From the NCBI GenBank assembly GCA_905147135.1, contig LR990039.1, positions 30,997,708 through 31,061,707 on the forward strand: DNA of 64,000 bases, in the 5' to 3' direction. Of this stretch, positions 52,880 to 63,745 are shown one piece after another; the first letter of the stretch is position 1; every line of letters begins with the position of its first letter. Made by a program: the position numbers and the translations under genes. The stretch is from Blastobasis lacticolella. Its lineage: Eukaryota > Arthropoda > Insecta > Lepidoptera > Blastobasidae. The notes below the pieces were generated by a model. The model saw only the letters and a program-made list of their open reading frames with translations. It searched no databases and was not told the DNA's origin.

Positions 52880-55290
52880 ATGTCCCTTCCGATATTCGAA
52901 AGGATATCGGAAGATATCATCGTGCCCGTGCGCCTTGCAGCCGTAAGTAAAAATAGTTCTTGAATATTATTATAAATATCAGTAATTTGTTAGTGATACG
53001 ATATTAGTGATATAATTTCTTATATTTCTTACAGTGAACATAACATCGTCATATTTGACGATGCCGGCCAAGAGCTGATTGCTCCGGAGGACAACGCCCA
53101 GCCCGATGATCCGTAAGTATTACACGATTTTTGCAATTTACTAATATTATAAAGAGGTAATATTTGTATGTTTGTGAGTTTTATAGTTTGTATGTTGGGG
53201 CTAAACTCCGAAACTACTGAACCGGATTTTAAAATTCTTTCACTATAGGGAACAACATTATTCCTGAGTGAGTGACGTAGGCTAATTTTTATTTCAGGAA
53301 AATAATAAAATCCCTCAAGATAGTTGATAGTTTACAAAAATACGAACTGCGCGCGGCTGAAAACCGCGGGGGACTGCTAGTACATTTGAAATGTTTTCTT
53401 GCAGGGAAGAAGGGCAGTTCATGGACCCTGATGCCCATGAACTGTTCGTACCGGTGGCTGCACCTGCAGCCAATGCGGCGGGGGTCAGTGGGGCAGTGGA
53501 GGGGGTTCGGGGTCGGTGTCCTCACCGAGGCGGTAGTGGCGCACGGGCACGAGGAGGTCGGGTGAGTGGGAGGGGTGGAAGAGGTGCGCATGCTGGAATA
53601 GCTGGCCGTACGCCACCCGATGGCAGCGAGGTGACCGATTGCGTGAGGTATGCCTATCTGACGATGACGTGCCAGAAGGATTGAGGCGATTGGTGATGAA
53701 TGTCATGGATGGAAGGCGTGCTAGGGAAAGGAATGCCACTAGGAGACAGAATGCAAGACGGGTGGCTATGGAAGAGGATGGAAATGATGCAGATTTCCTT
53801 GATGCCGTTGAAGGCGAGGACCAGTTTGCAGGGGAGTTTAACTGGCGCCCCATGGAGTCCTTCGAAAGGCAAAGGGAGGTTTTTGTGCCCGATCAAACTG
53901 GTCCTCTCCTCAACCTAACCAATCCCTATGATGCCTTTCGTTCCTTCTGGGACGATGGTATCCTGTCTCATGTGGTGGAGGAAACTAATCGATATACCCA
54001 CCAAATTGGTGAGCGGTCGGCTAGTTTCCTTCAGAAATGGTACGATACCAACGTCTCAGAAATTCTATTCTCCTTTTATATGATGTTAGGTATCGTTAAT
54101 CTCTTCTCAAAACAGAGGTATTCCGATGATCCGACGATCCGACGATGTTCACACAAAAGCGTTTCTGGAATTTGCACAGAGCGCTTCATTTAATAGACAA
54201 CACCACGCGCACTCCGCAATCTGATAGACTATTTTGTTTCGGCCCCATACTTGGCCACCTGAACGCATAATTTAAGGAAAACTATGTACCACAGCAAAAC
54301 GTTGGCATCGACGAATCTCTGACCTTACCGGAAAGGGGTTCTGTCGTTCAAACAATACATAAAATCGAAGGCGGCCAAGTTCGGTATTAAAACAGTTGAA
54401 CTCTGCGAATCGGCAACGGGGTATCTATGGTCATTTTTTGTCTACACGGGGAAAAACAGTGAAGGCGACTCCACTGTGCCTGTGAGTACTCAAACAGTCT
54501 TAAGACTGATATCCCCGCTTCTAAATAAAGGGTATAGCCTTTATTCATGGACAATTGGTTCAATTCTCCTGCACTCGCGCGATATTTAAAAGCTAATAGA
54601 ACGGATTGCGTTGGGACGCTGAGACCATCGCGACGAGGGGTGCCGACATTAGTTTCTTTGGCTAAATTGCGGGAAGGTAAATATCTGGCTCGTAATTCGG
54701 GGGATGTAACTGTGTTGGCATTTCAGGACAAAAAGAAAATAGTTGGCATATCAACATACCATAACTCTGAACTCGGGCAGACTGTGGCGAACCCTCGTAA
54801 GCCGTCTGTATGGAAGCCTCAACTGGTCCTTGATTATAACATCGGTATGGGAGGGGTAGACCGAAAGGACCAAATACTCGAGAACCCTATGAACTGGAGA
54901 GGAAGCTATGTGCAAAATGGTATATGAAGTTGTTCAAGCGTCTCTTGAACGCTTCTATCCTAAATGCACGAATAGTGCATGATGCTTCGCGGCGGCGGCT
55001 TGACTACCCTGATGCCCGACAGATGGACCACGTAGTATTTCGCCTCAAACTCGTCCAGCAGATTCTGGAAAAGCATCTTGCCTTAGTCCCTACTTCAAAC
55101 CGGAATAACGTTATAAGACCGTCAAACGTCTTTAGCTCGTCTCGGCTAACTGGCCGGAGTCATTGGGTTGCTCACATACCTCAATCAGCTGCAGGAGGAT
55201 CTTCCCGCAATAAACGCTTGCATGTATGTGGTGCTCTAAACGGTACCTTACCAGAAGTCTTACTTCCTGGCGATGTGAGACATGTGATAT
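52880..55290 (+). pseudogene. piggyBac-like transposase gene, spliced, frame-broken
   Basis: A short possible first exon (MSLPIFERISEDIIVPVRLA, donor at 52943) precedes exon 53035-53112 (VIFDDAGQELIAPEDNAQP), which joins in frame across an intron to 53405 (EEGQFMDPDAHELFVPVAAP). A Gly/Arg-rich RGG-like linker follows (53500-53610). The catalytic part is split over frames: FNWRPMESFERQ, NPYDAFRSFWDDGILSHVVE, then NVGIDESLTL (first Asp), MDNWFNSPALARYL (second), and YNIGMGGVDRKDQIL (third). The end carries MKLFKRLLNASILNARIV. piggyBac transposases cut and paste at TTAA using this Asp triad. Frameshifts near 53650, 54115, 54330, 54520 and 54890 inactivate it. No clear TTAA-flanked ends were found. 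Alternative: a decayed domesticated PGBD-like gene. Confidence 0.75.
53140..53386. mobile_element. Helitron-like insert in the piggyBac intron
   Basis: It contains CTGAACCGGATTTTAAAATT and CTGAGTGAGTGACGTAGGCT. It ends with a GC-rich hairpin (CGCGGCTGAAAACCGCG-like) a few bases before CTAGT. A 3' hairpin followed by CTAG is a Helitron-type end. It lies wholly between the two piggyBac exons. Confidence 0.55.
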
Positions 55291-55292
55291 AG

Positions 55293-57021
55293 CCCTTTGT
55301 GTTCCGGACTGTCTTAAAGAGTTTCATACTCTTCGTTAGCCCATCTGGTGAAATGCGGTAATTGTCGCCCATAACATCTACGATTAATACAGCTTCTTTT
55401 CCTTTTCATTTCATTGCGATGGTATGGCCTTCACTGGGGGTAGAATGTATAGCCTCTATTTGCTATTCGCACACACTCTTTATCGTCACTTCTCAATACA
55501 TCTAAAGTTACACTAAACATTCGCAATATTCATACCGCACTAATGTATATCTTTGTCTCCTTTCCTTAAATCTGCTCACGTTCATTGTGGATGAAAGGGT
55601 TATTGGAAGTGAGTGTATGTTGTGGAATGAGAAAGCTTTATTTTGCTTAATTTTAAAATATAATGAAAACTGTAATTCAACTTTTCTGGAAATTTATCCC
55701 CTTAGAAGGGCTGAAATAGAGGATAATAGTTTGTATGACACTTTTTAAGTCTTTCAATGGATTTAATTGAAACTTTGATAGAAATATTTTGCAATCCTAA
55801 CAATGAAAAATGTAATAAATGTTTTTGAAAACTCATGCGATAAGTGTGAAATAGGGAGTAGAAAACGAGTTTATCATGTAAGTAAAATAAAGGTACCATT
55901 TTCTTTTGCTATTTGGATTGTCGATTTAGAAAGTTTTTGCAAATGCCCAGTGGAAAGGGATGAATGAATGGTGGTAATATAGAAAATGAACGGGAAAGTG
56001 ATCCACGCGGAAAAAGTAACGGACAAAAACCAATACTGAATATAAGCACAGTAATGTGTATTTATTGTTGTTAAGAGGTAACATTTTTTTTAAATGATTA
56101 AAATAACAATACTTACAGAATTGTAGAAAGAGTTGTTATTAACCAAACTTTTGTGTAAATTTTATCGATTCATGTAAAACTTTGAGTTACAGGTTTTTTG
56201 AAGTAATTGTATATTGATATGTGAGAAAACTTTGTTGATAATTTTATAATTAATCTTAAGTCTTAGTGCATAAAACTGATTTATCATTGCAATGCGAAAT
56301 TGTAGAAAGAGTAGTTGTTTTCCTTCATTCATTTTAAATGTATGTTGATGAATTGGAAAACTTTTTACAAATTATGCCGACTGTTATTTAATAATATTGT
56401 AGTAAGAATAATATATTATACTAAATACTGTGAATACTGTAACTAATAACGCTATCAAGCTACAATTGTAAATAACCATGACCTATCAAGTGAAAGCACT
56501 GTTTACTGCACTGAAATGGTTGGTGTTCAAAAATTTTGCATTGTTGCATGAATCGTAATGAGGTATGCACTAACCGGAGGGTATGTCATTATTTGTTTAT
56601 AACACCATACGCTATACACTTAAATGTTTGTAATCATAATGTTTATAAATATGTCATATCTAACAATTCTCTAGTTTTAGATTTGTACTCACATTAAAAT
56701 AGGGATAAATTAGAACACATAATTGGACTACGATTTTGTTACAAATTTGTGTCGGTATGTACCAAATAAAATACCATATACCTTTAGTCTTGCAACTTGC
56801 AACGCCTTTCTAACAGTCCGGTGTTAAAACCAGTTGCGGTATTGATAATTAACTTCTCACATAACTGCATGCAACAATCAAATAAGATCATTTTAAGTTC
56901 AAACTCTCAACTTTTATAATGACGTGTAACCGAAAAATGAATGAACAATACCAGATGTCTTCTGTTTATGTTATTACATGCAAAAACTTTTTGGAATTCA
57001 AAGTTATTTTAACAAACTATT
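55293..57021. other. No gene recognised; weak repeats at 56.1-56.4 kb
   Basis: AT-rich. AATTGTAGAAAGAGT is found near 56122 and 56296 with loosely similar sequence downstream, suggesting an old ~175-bp duplication. Nothing else is named. Confidence 0.4.
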
Positions 57022-57280
57022 CATCATCACAGCCTATAACAGTCCACTGCAGGACTTAGGGCCTCTCCCACAAAAAGGGAGGTTATTGCCATAATCTCCA
57101 CGCTTAGCAGGCGGGTTGGAGATCGCAGTGTTATAATATAACAATGGAAAATGCTGCTGCCCATTTTCCAGTCTACGGAGGCGCTTAGATCTTTTGCCTC
57201 GAAAACATTAGTCGCCTTGTACGACACCCACGAGTGTAAGAGGTTGGTGCTATTCTACTCTGCCGGACACCACACGGCCG
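57022..57280 (-). mobile_element. RTE-like LINE 3' end
   Basis: Reverse orientation of the tail seen at 47970: AGTCCACTGCAGGACTTAGG near the 3' end, AACAATGGAAAATGCTGCTG in the middle, and TGCCGGACACCACACGGCC at the inner side. 5' truncated, or continuing into 57281-57450 where no domain is clear. Confidence 0.75.
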
Positions 57281-57868
57281 AACAAACTATTAATACTTAC
57301 TTTTCTCCACTCACTCCACGTTTTCTTCGCACCTAAATTTGAGTTTAAGTCTTGGGAAATGTGCTCCCGTTTGGACTGGGCTACTTTCTTAGTGAAAGTA
57401 GCGGAGAATTTTCCGGAGCGTAACCCTGCGTCAGCCTCCACTAATTGTATCAGCCGCGTTTTCTGCGCGACTGACGGATCTCCTATTTATTTTCTTAATT
57501 TCACTAATTATTAACCTATTTGCGAGTGAGCATCATCCATTTTCATTAGCGAGGATTACGTCGACGTGATTTGCTCAAAGAATTATTTAAAGAAATTGAT
57601 GTATTAACCTTCTCAAGTCAATATATATTTGATAATATTATATATGTGAGAAAGCATATTTTTGTACTTGCGATATCACGCAAAATATACAACACTCGAC
57701 ATTTTTTACATAAAGTGCTTTATAGACATTTAAGTTTCCTATCGTTTCGAATAAGTTTTATGAGTGTCCCCAAAATTGTTATTTACTCAAAATGGCGTAA
57801 AATGGGTGGTGATTTTTCCAGTAAATGTTCAATGCTCGTTTAAACGAAATAAACAGGCTGACAGGTTG

Positions 57869-58036
57869 ACCGTGTGGTATCCGGCAGATTAGAATAGCAC
57901 CAACCTTTTACACACGTGGGTGGGTGACAAGGCGACTAATGTTTTCGGAACATAATATCTAGAGTCTGCGTAGGCTGGACTATTTCCAGATTACGGAGAC
58001 TCTAGATATCAGCAGCATTTTCCATTCTATGTCCAA
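57869..58036 (+). mobile_element. RTE-like LINE fragment, opposite orientation
   Basis: CCGTGTGGTATCCGGCAGAT to CAGCATTTTCCATTCTATGT matches the inner part of the tail at 57022-57280 but on the other strand. It contains an inverted repeat, ATATCTAGAGTC / GACTCTAGATAT. The terminal GCGATCTCCAAC block is missing. Confidence 0.7.
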
Positions 58037-59004
58037 CCTTTTGTATGACGTCAAACCACTATGCAACTGTGGCTGCTTTCCATCAGGGGAAGCGTCTATC
58101 CATGTGCCTCCCTAGGTAATAAAAAATGTTATCGACGACAAAAAACACGACGCCAACGAAATAACCCAGCAAGTGTTGAGCACAAGCAGGACCCTATAAA
58201 ACGTAATCGTATTTGTCCAGTGATTTATTGGGACATTATTTTCCATGGCAAGAAAGGCAAGTTAATCGATTCCCTGTCCCTGAAATACATCGCAAGTTTT
58301 TTAATCAAGCCGAAAAGGCGACAATCCCTTTGGAATAATGGTAGGGAAAGTAACAGCCTGCTGAAAATATAGAAGTTAATGAAACGTTAAGCCGTTTCTT
58401 TCAAGAAGGAATTTGCATTAACTAATAAATGACTCGAGACCACAAATATGCGTGAATTTTTTCTGTATATTGATACAACATAGTGAGCATTTTTTACCTT
58501 GTACCTTTTATTCTTTATTGTACACAAACATGACATAATTATACAGGATGGAATCTTCGGAGTCATTTATCAAGTCCCGACAGATGTCGGACAGTTGACC
58601 GTCAGTCGACAGAACACCCACGACTAAGTTTATTCGCGGTAATGAAGCCGTCGAAGGATTAAGATGCACTTCTTGGTTGGAAGCTTGTTTTATCTTTTTT
58701 TATATATTAGACAAGACAGGCATTTGACCGCCATCTCACCTGTATTATTGACACCGCCATATTAAGTTATTATAATTATTTTATCAGGTGTGGCCTGAGG
58801 AGTCCGCCTTGATGAGTACCACTGCCTTATCTATTTCTGCCGCCAAGCATTGTTGCGTTCCGGTTTGAAGGATAAGGTAGCGAGCAAAATTACAGGCTGA
58901 GGCAAAATGAGGCATTTCATCTTAGTCCTCACAGTGACAATGCAACTGCGGTTCTGCATTTTTGTTGCCTGTAGGTAAACCAAATTCATGAATGGTAGAT
59001 ATTA
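58037..59004. other. No gene recognised
   Basis: A basic 103-codon open frame at 58061-58372 (LSLKYIASFLIKPKRRQSLW) has no recognisable domain. The rest is AT-rich. Confidence 0.35.
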
Positions 59005-59062
59005 TGGGCAACAGTTACCGCTTAGCATCAGGTGGGTTGTCTGCTCGTTTGTCACTGCTGTA
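59005..59062 (+). repeat. Lepidopteran LINE-tail-like scrap
   Basis: GGGCAACAGTTACCGCTTAG and CATCAGGTGGGTTGTCTGCT resemble a common lepidopteran repeat end. Recognition is from memory; only ~58 bases remain. Confidence 0.4.
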
Positions 59063-59339
59063 GGATCTTACTTTGCCTTATGTAATACTTACGGTTATGA
59101 GGACTCCTGTTTAAACGTTGTTTTCAACACGTTGACACTTTTATTCTTAATTTTTCCACCTTTATTAGTTTATTATGGGCATCTTTGGATCTGGCCCTTC
59201 AGGCTCTGATTGTCAATCATTATTTCCTGGAAAATTTGTTAATTCTGTATTTGATGTAACTACGTTTTTACTAATGTGTTTAATTTAAATTGAATATAAT
59301 AGAATATAGGGTTTTGCTTTGACTTGTGTTAGTACTTAC

Positions 59340-59471
59340 GGTTATTAGGACTTTTAGACACATTTTTGTGTAGCATGTTGATGCTTTTTATTTCCAATTT
59401 GTCATATTTGTCACTTTTTATGGGTATCTTTGGATTTGGCCCTTCAGGCTCTGATTGTCCATAATTCCTCC
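59340..59471 (-). CDS. Element X exon, copy B, open and splice-bounded
   Basis: The 132-base exon encodes GRNYGQSEPEGPNPKIPIK and on to KSINMLHKNVSKSPNN without a stop, in the same frame as its copy at 61723 (GKNDEQSEPEGPNPKIPIK). Frame conservation between diverged copies, with intact acceptor and donor, argues that this was protein-coding. The product is unknown; no domain is seen. The neighbouring copy at 59.1-59.2 kb is frame-broken. Confidence 0.45.
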
Positions 59472-60277
59472 CTGGAAAATTAAGTTTATTCTGTATATCA
59501 GACTATGTTGATTACTACGTTCTATTAATGTTTTGATTCTAATATATTTTGGGGAATGTTCTGTTGATATATAGACACCCAAATGATAAAAGTAATGATG
59601 GTTTCCGAATGAAAAGCAGGGGGCAATGGCGTGTGTCTGGATTCTTACCTTCGTAACTTCTTGTTTTTTAAATATTATGGATCCGGACGGGCCCCAATGC
59701 TTCGGAAGGTTGTTTATTTCGATAGGGTTTGATTTATATATAGTTTCCAATACGAATTATACACATAACCCCGCATTTTTATTGGGAGCGGGTCCTTTCT
59801 GTTATTTTACTCTTGTCATGTCATTTGATGACAAGTGGGAAATTTTTAATAGTCAAAGGAGATTTTAATCTTTTTTGTGCCTCTCTTATTCTAGATAACT
59901 GCTGGATCCAATTCCTCATCAGGTCGGCATGAATTATATTCTTGGCTGTCGAACACCAGACCGTCCGAAAATTAATATGGACCATTTCGGGAACTGGCTG
60001 GTTGACTATGACTACTGGCCAACAAGATATTATCTTCCTTTGTGCCAAATGATTCTAGAAGGTATTTAAACGAGGACCCGAGCCTGAGTAGAGGAAGCAG
60101 AAAGGGATTTAGTAGTTGTTTTCCCAGACTTCGGCCTTGGAGGTGAATAGATTATAACGTGATGTTACTTTGAAATAATAAATCGCCAAAAGTTATTATG
60201 TGTGCAGTATAAATCTAAAGTATATGCTATGAAGCATCAAATTCTATCTCCGAAGACCCAGTTCTAAGAATATGCAC

Positions 60278-60550
60278 CTAGTCGCATGAACCACCAACAC
60301 CTATAAGAATCCCAAGCTGACGTAGTCGCTCAACCAGTTCGCAAACCGGTACTTTCGGTCTGCGTTGAAAAGTGAAATAAGTGCTCCAGCCCGGACAGAA
60401 GGTTATGTGGACAAACTCTTTTTTATAACGTTTGTGCTTTTGTAGATTATTTTGATAAATTCCTTGTAGATTACAGATGGACTGAATACAATACCCACTA
60501 CCCTGATTCTTTTGTTTTCTTTGCTCAAGGGGTCGGCTACCGACCTCCAA
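60278..60550 (-). CDS. Element X, candidate N-terminal open frame (copy B)
   Basis: The 90-codon frame starts MEVGSRPLEQRKQKNQGSGY, is basic, and includes QNNLQKHKRYKKEFVHITF and VCELVERLRQLGILIGVGG. The homologous minus-strand DNA at 28.4-28.66 kb gives INLKNTLVKHYRTKRE in a matching register, with later stops. The relationship to the exon at 59340 (same strand, downstream) is inferred from the parallel order in both copies. Unknown function. Confidence 0.35.
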   Translation of the reverse strand: MEVGSRPLEQRKQKNQGSGYCIQSICNLQGIYQNNLQKHKRYKKEFVHITFCPGWSTYFTFQRRPKVPVCELVERLRQLGILIGVGGSCD

Positions 60551-60660
60551 TTAATCTCTCATAAAATAGCTTGCTACTGACCTCTAACAGAGCATTCCTT
60601 ATTTTACAACTGAACCTGACCCACTGCCAGGCAGTTCGTTACGTTACACTGCGTAATATA

Positions 60661-61464
60661 AAAAGAAAGTATGCGTAGGGGCTAATAACAAATATGAGTA
60701 ACTTATAGATTAACACAGGTAAAAAACCGCTATACGAGAACACACAACAGCTAGCTTACAATATACTATTGTAAGTCGCTGGTTATCTAAATGTAATAAA
60801 ACAATATAACCATCAACACAAAACATAAAATTATTTTACCAATAAATAAACTGAAATCGTTTGTCAAACAATGTGTCTTGACAATGAAATTGGTTGTCAC
60901 CGTGACGTTTGACATGCATTCTTGATAAAAGGGCCACCCTACTCAGCCGTGAATATAGCAAACTTTCCGATCTCATTTTTGTTGTGTGCCGAACATCCGC
61001 CATTCATCGCCCGACGACCAGATACAATGACGATCAGTTCTAGAGCTAAGTTGCATGTTTCTTAATTCATATTTTGCATGTTTTATTTACACATACAAAT
61101 TTTAATTGTCAGTTACGTTAGGTGCGGATTTGATATTTCTTTTAACTCGCGTATTCTACACGGTACATTTGGTTCACGTACATATTTTGTATTTGTGTAG
61201 TTTGCGGATTTTGAATTCTTGTGTATTGCGGTTATTTTTATATTTTATTTTATTCGCGGTTATTTTTATATTTTATTTGATTCGCGGATAATTTATGCTA
61301 CACTCTTACGTAAGCGGCTTTTAATATAATTATCTTGGTTGCGGATTTGATCTCCTAAAAAAATTGCCCGCATGACAACATATGACGTGACAAGAGTAAA
61401 ATAAACAAAACAGTTAATTCTTTAAAGCCTGACTTTATGTAGAAATTGTTATCAGTAAATACGG
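60661..61464. other. No gene recognised; small tandem duplication
   Basis: GCGGTTATTTTTATATTTTA occurs twice in tandem at about 61228 and 61256 (period 28). Otherwise AT-rich without coding signal. It separates the two inverted element X copies. Confidence 0.45.
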
Positions 61465-62100
61465 TCCCCAATGGAAAGGAAAAACTTCAAGGTGGCATTG
61501 GGGCCCGTCCGGATCCATAATAATAAGAAAACAAAAAGTTACGAAGGTAAGAATCCAGACACGCACCTCAATACCCCTGTTTTTATCCAGAAACCATCAA
61601 TACTTTTATTAATTGGATATCTAGAAAACGAGAAATCATTTCCCGAAATCTATTTGAATCAAAACATTAGTAGTACGTAGTTACAACGTAGTCTGATTTT
61701 ACAGAATTAACTTATTTTCCAGGGAAGAATGATGAACAATCAGAGCCTGAAGGGCCAAATCCAAAGATACCCATAAAAATGATTATAAGTGGAAAAATTG
61801 AAAATAAAAGTGTCAACATGCTGAAAAAACGTTTAAACAGAAGTTCCTCATAACCGTAAGTATTACATAAAGCAAAGAAAGATCCTACATATTACCCCAA
61901 AAAGCCGGAAAATAAAATTTTGAACCTATAAAAAATATATTTTTAGTTACTTAAGTACAAGTAAGGTATATAAACTTTGTCAGCAAGTCAAAACAATGGC
62001 TTATTTAAGGAGTTGTCAGCCGCTCCCAGTAATTCCTATATCACATTGAGTGTTAAGAGGTTACCCAAACTCTTTAGAAGGGTTAAAGTAGTAACATATA
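61465..62100 (+). mobile_element. Element X copy C, inverted relative to B
   Basis: First exon-like segment 61471-61546 (MERKNFKVALGPVRIHNNKK, donor G|GTAAGA). Second at 61723-61856 after TTTTCCAG, joining in frame as GKNDEQSEPEGPNPKIPIK, with a TAA shortly before its AACC|GTAAGT donor. The conserved block (GAGTTGTCAGCCGCTCCCAG) and one minisatellite unit follow (about 62080). Confidence 0.55.
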
Positions 62101-63407
62101 TTTCTCGACTGAGAAATATCAGTCAAGACATGGCTGTTTGACGACTGATTACCTTTGCCGAAATGTCAATTTTTAGAAAACTAAACGCTGGTATTAAGAC
62201 ATAAAACTAATTTCCTGCAGAAATAAATAAAGTAAGTATAAATATTTTTTATTATGGTTGATTCCATAACATCTTTTCTTTAAATATTTTACATTCTATA
62301 ACTGAAATGTTATCGAATGGATGATTGGTTTTATTTGAAAATACCAAATTGGTGTTTGGTCTTTTTATTACAGGTTCCGATGGAGTTGAATCAGAATTAC
62401 GTTAATTATATTACTTAAATTCGTTTCAGGTTGACTGTAATCCTTTTATTTGGGAGAAACTTGGCTTTTACCTTAATTTAATTTGATCGTTTCTAGCGTC
62501 ACCGTTTGGCTGTATGGTTTTTAACCTTTCGCTGAATTTGGAAAAAAGTTTTAACTTGACAACCCCAAGCCGTTTTTTTCTTATGAGTCTTATTGGCGAA
62601 TAGGTGAGGGCGGAGGGCGAGGAATAAAGCCCGGAGCACGCGGGTTCTCGGTCCTTTTGCCTTACCGAAGCCCTCGAAGTCACTTGTGTCTTGCAAATAG
62701 TGAATCTCGTAAGTGTTATCGGAGCCGCTATATATCATTGTTGTTTGTTTGCGCGGGGCTAATTTACAAATATTTTCAGCTGAACCAGTCAGAACGAGTT
62801 ATAATTGTAGTGAATCTTGTAAAAGTGACAAATTGTGTCCACGTGTGGTCCACAGGCTACGTCCTGCCCGAGGAGGCGGTCACGCACCTGCGACTGCGCA
62901 GCGCATTTGCTGACCTGTCACCTTCCCAAACCAACGGGACACCGCGGTAGTTGGTGGTAGAGGATTCCCACCCGACGTAGTAGGACGCACGCCTCCTACG
63001 GTCCCGCGCCCAGTTGCCTACGCACGTCGATAGTGGCTGCGACGCGTAGGAAGTCTTGGAACCCGCCTCCAACAGGAGGTGTTTGGTACCAGCCATCTGT
63101 CTGGTAACGGCTGCTGCTTGGTTGTGGCAGTAGCATGCCGTCTGCTTGGCACTTTTGAACAGCTGGTCGAGGCTCCATAGGACTGACAGCTGAGTTTCAC
63201 CTTAACCTTTTTATAAAACATTGTAGACAATATGTATTATCGATCAAAGCGCTCTAATGAACCCTTATATTTAAATTAACTGTTGTAAAATATACCTAAG
63301 GTTTAGGTAGCCGCATTAACCTAAGGTCATTTTGTGTATTAGCAAATCTTAAAGAAAATAAATATTGTTTATTTCCAAAATACCAATTTTCATTCCGATC
63401 CTTTAGG
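62101..63407. other. No gene assigned; GC-rich pocket 62860-63190
   Basis: The GC-rich stretch 62860-63190 stands out from AT-rich surroundings. A frame after TCCACAG reads GYVLPEEAVTHLRLRSAFAD and ends at 62950. It could be a decayed exon, but no domain or donor supports this. Confidence 0.35.
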
Positions 63408-63444
63408 TTGAGCGCCCTACTTCACCCACTTAAAATTTTAAACA

Positions 63445-63745
63445 TTACAAAGTATAGAGACAACCCTAACCCTTTAGAGGGGTTAAAGTATAAAGACAAC
63501 CCTAACCCATTAGAGGGGTTAAAGTATAAAGACAACACTAACCCTTTAGAAGGGTTAAAGTATAGAGACAACCCTAATCCTCTAGAGGGGTTAAAGTATA
63601 GAGATAATCCTAACCCTTTAGAGGGGTTAAAGTATAGGAACAACCGTAACCCTTTAGAGGGGTTAAAGTTTAGGAACGACCCTAACCTTTTAGATGGGTT
63701 AAAGCATAATAAAGAACCCTAACCCTTTAGAGGGATTAAAGTGTA
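63445..63745 (+). repeat. 36-bp hairpin minisatellite, about eight units
   Basis: Units of 36 bp repeat as ACCCTAACCCTTTAGAGGGG plus TTAAAGTATAGAGACA-type spacer, with few changes. Each unit holds an inverted repeat (TAACCC TTTAGAG GGGTTA). Because the period is twelve codons the + strand stays open (63408-63722), repeating NPNPLEGLKYRD. Three or more units of the same repeat stand at 27545-27650 in reverse and one at about 62080, always just downstream of element X exons. Confidence 0.9.

Larger units (their letters stand above)
59063..60660 (-). mobile_element. Element X copy B (unknown spliced repeat element)
   Basis: On the minus strand, from high to low coordinates: an open frame 60550-60278, an exon-like segment ending at a G|GTAAGA donor (59649), an exon-like segment 59471-59340 with TTTTCCAG acceptor and AACC|GTAAGT donor, and a second damaged copy of that segment at about 59220-59085. 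The same parts occur at 27.5-28.7 kb and, inverted, at 61.5-62.1 kb. I do not recognise the family. Multi-copy state and shared non-coding blocks suggest a mobile or duplicated unit. Confidence 0.55.

Noticed and set aside
57250..57441. Small minus-strand frame after the RTE tail
   Set aside because: It could be LINE coding remains, but I see no reverse-transcriptase or endonuclease motif to support a call.
63445..63745. Minisatellite as a CRISPR array
   Set aside because: Repeats are 36 bp apart with no unique spacers between them, in a eukaryotic genome.
63445..63745. Minisatellite as telomeric repeat
   Set aside because: CCCTAACCC words occur, but the array is a 36-bp complex unit, not the TTAGG array of insects.
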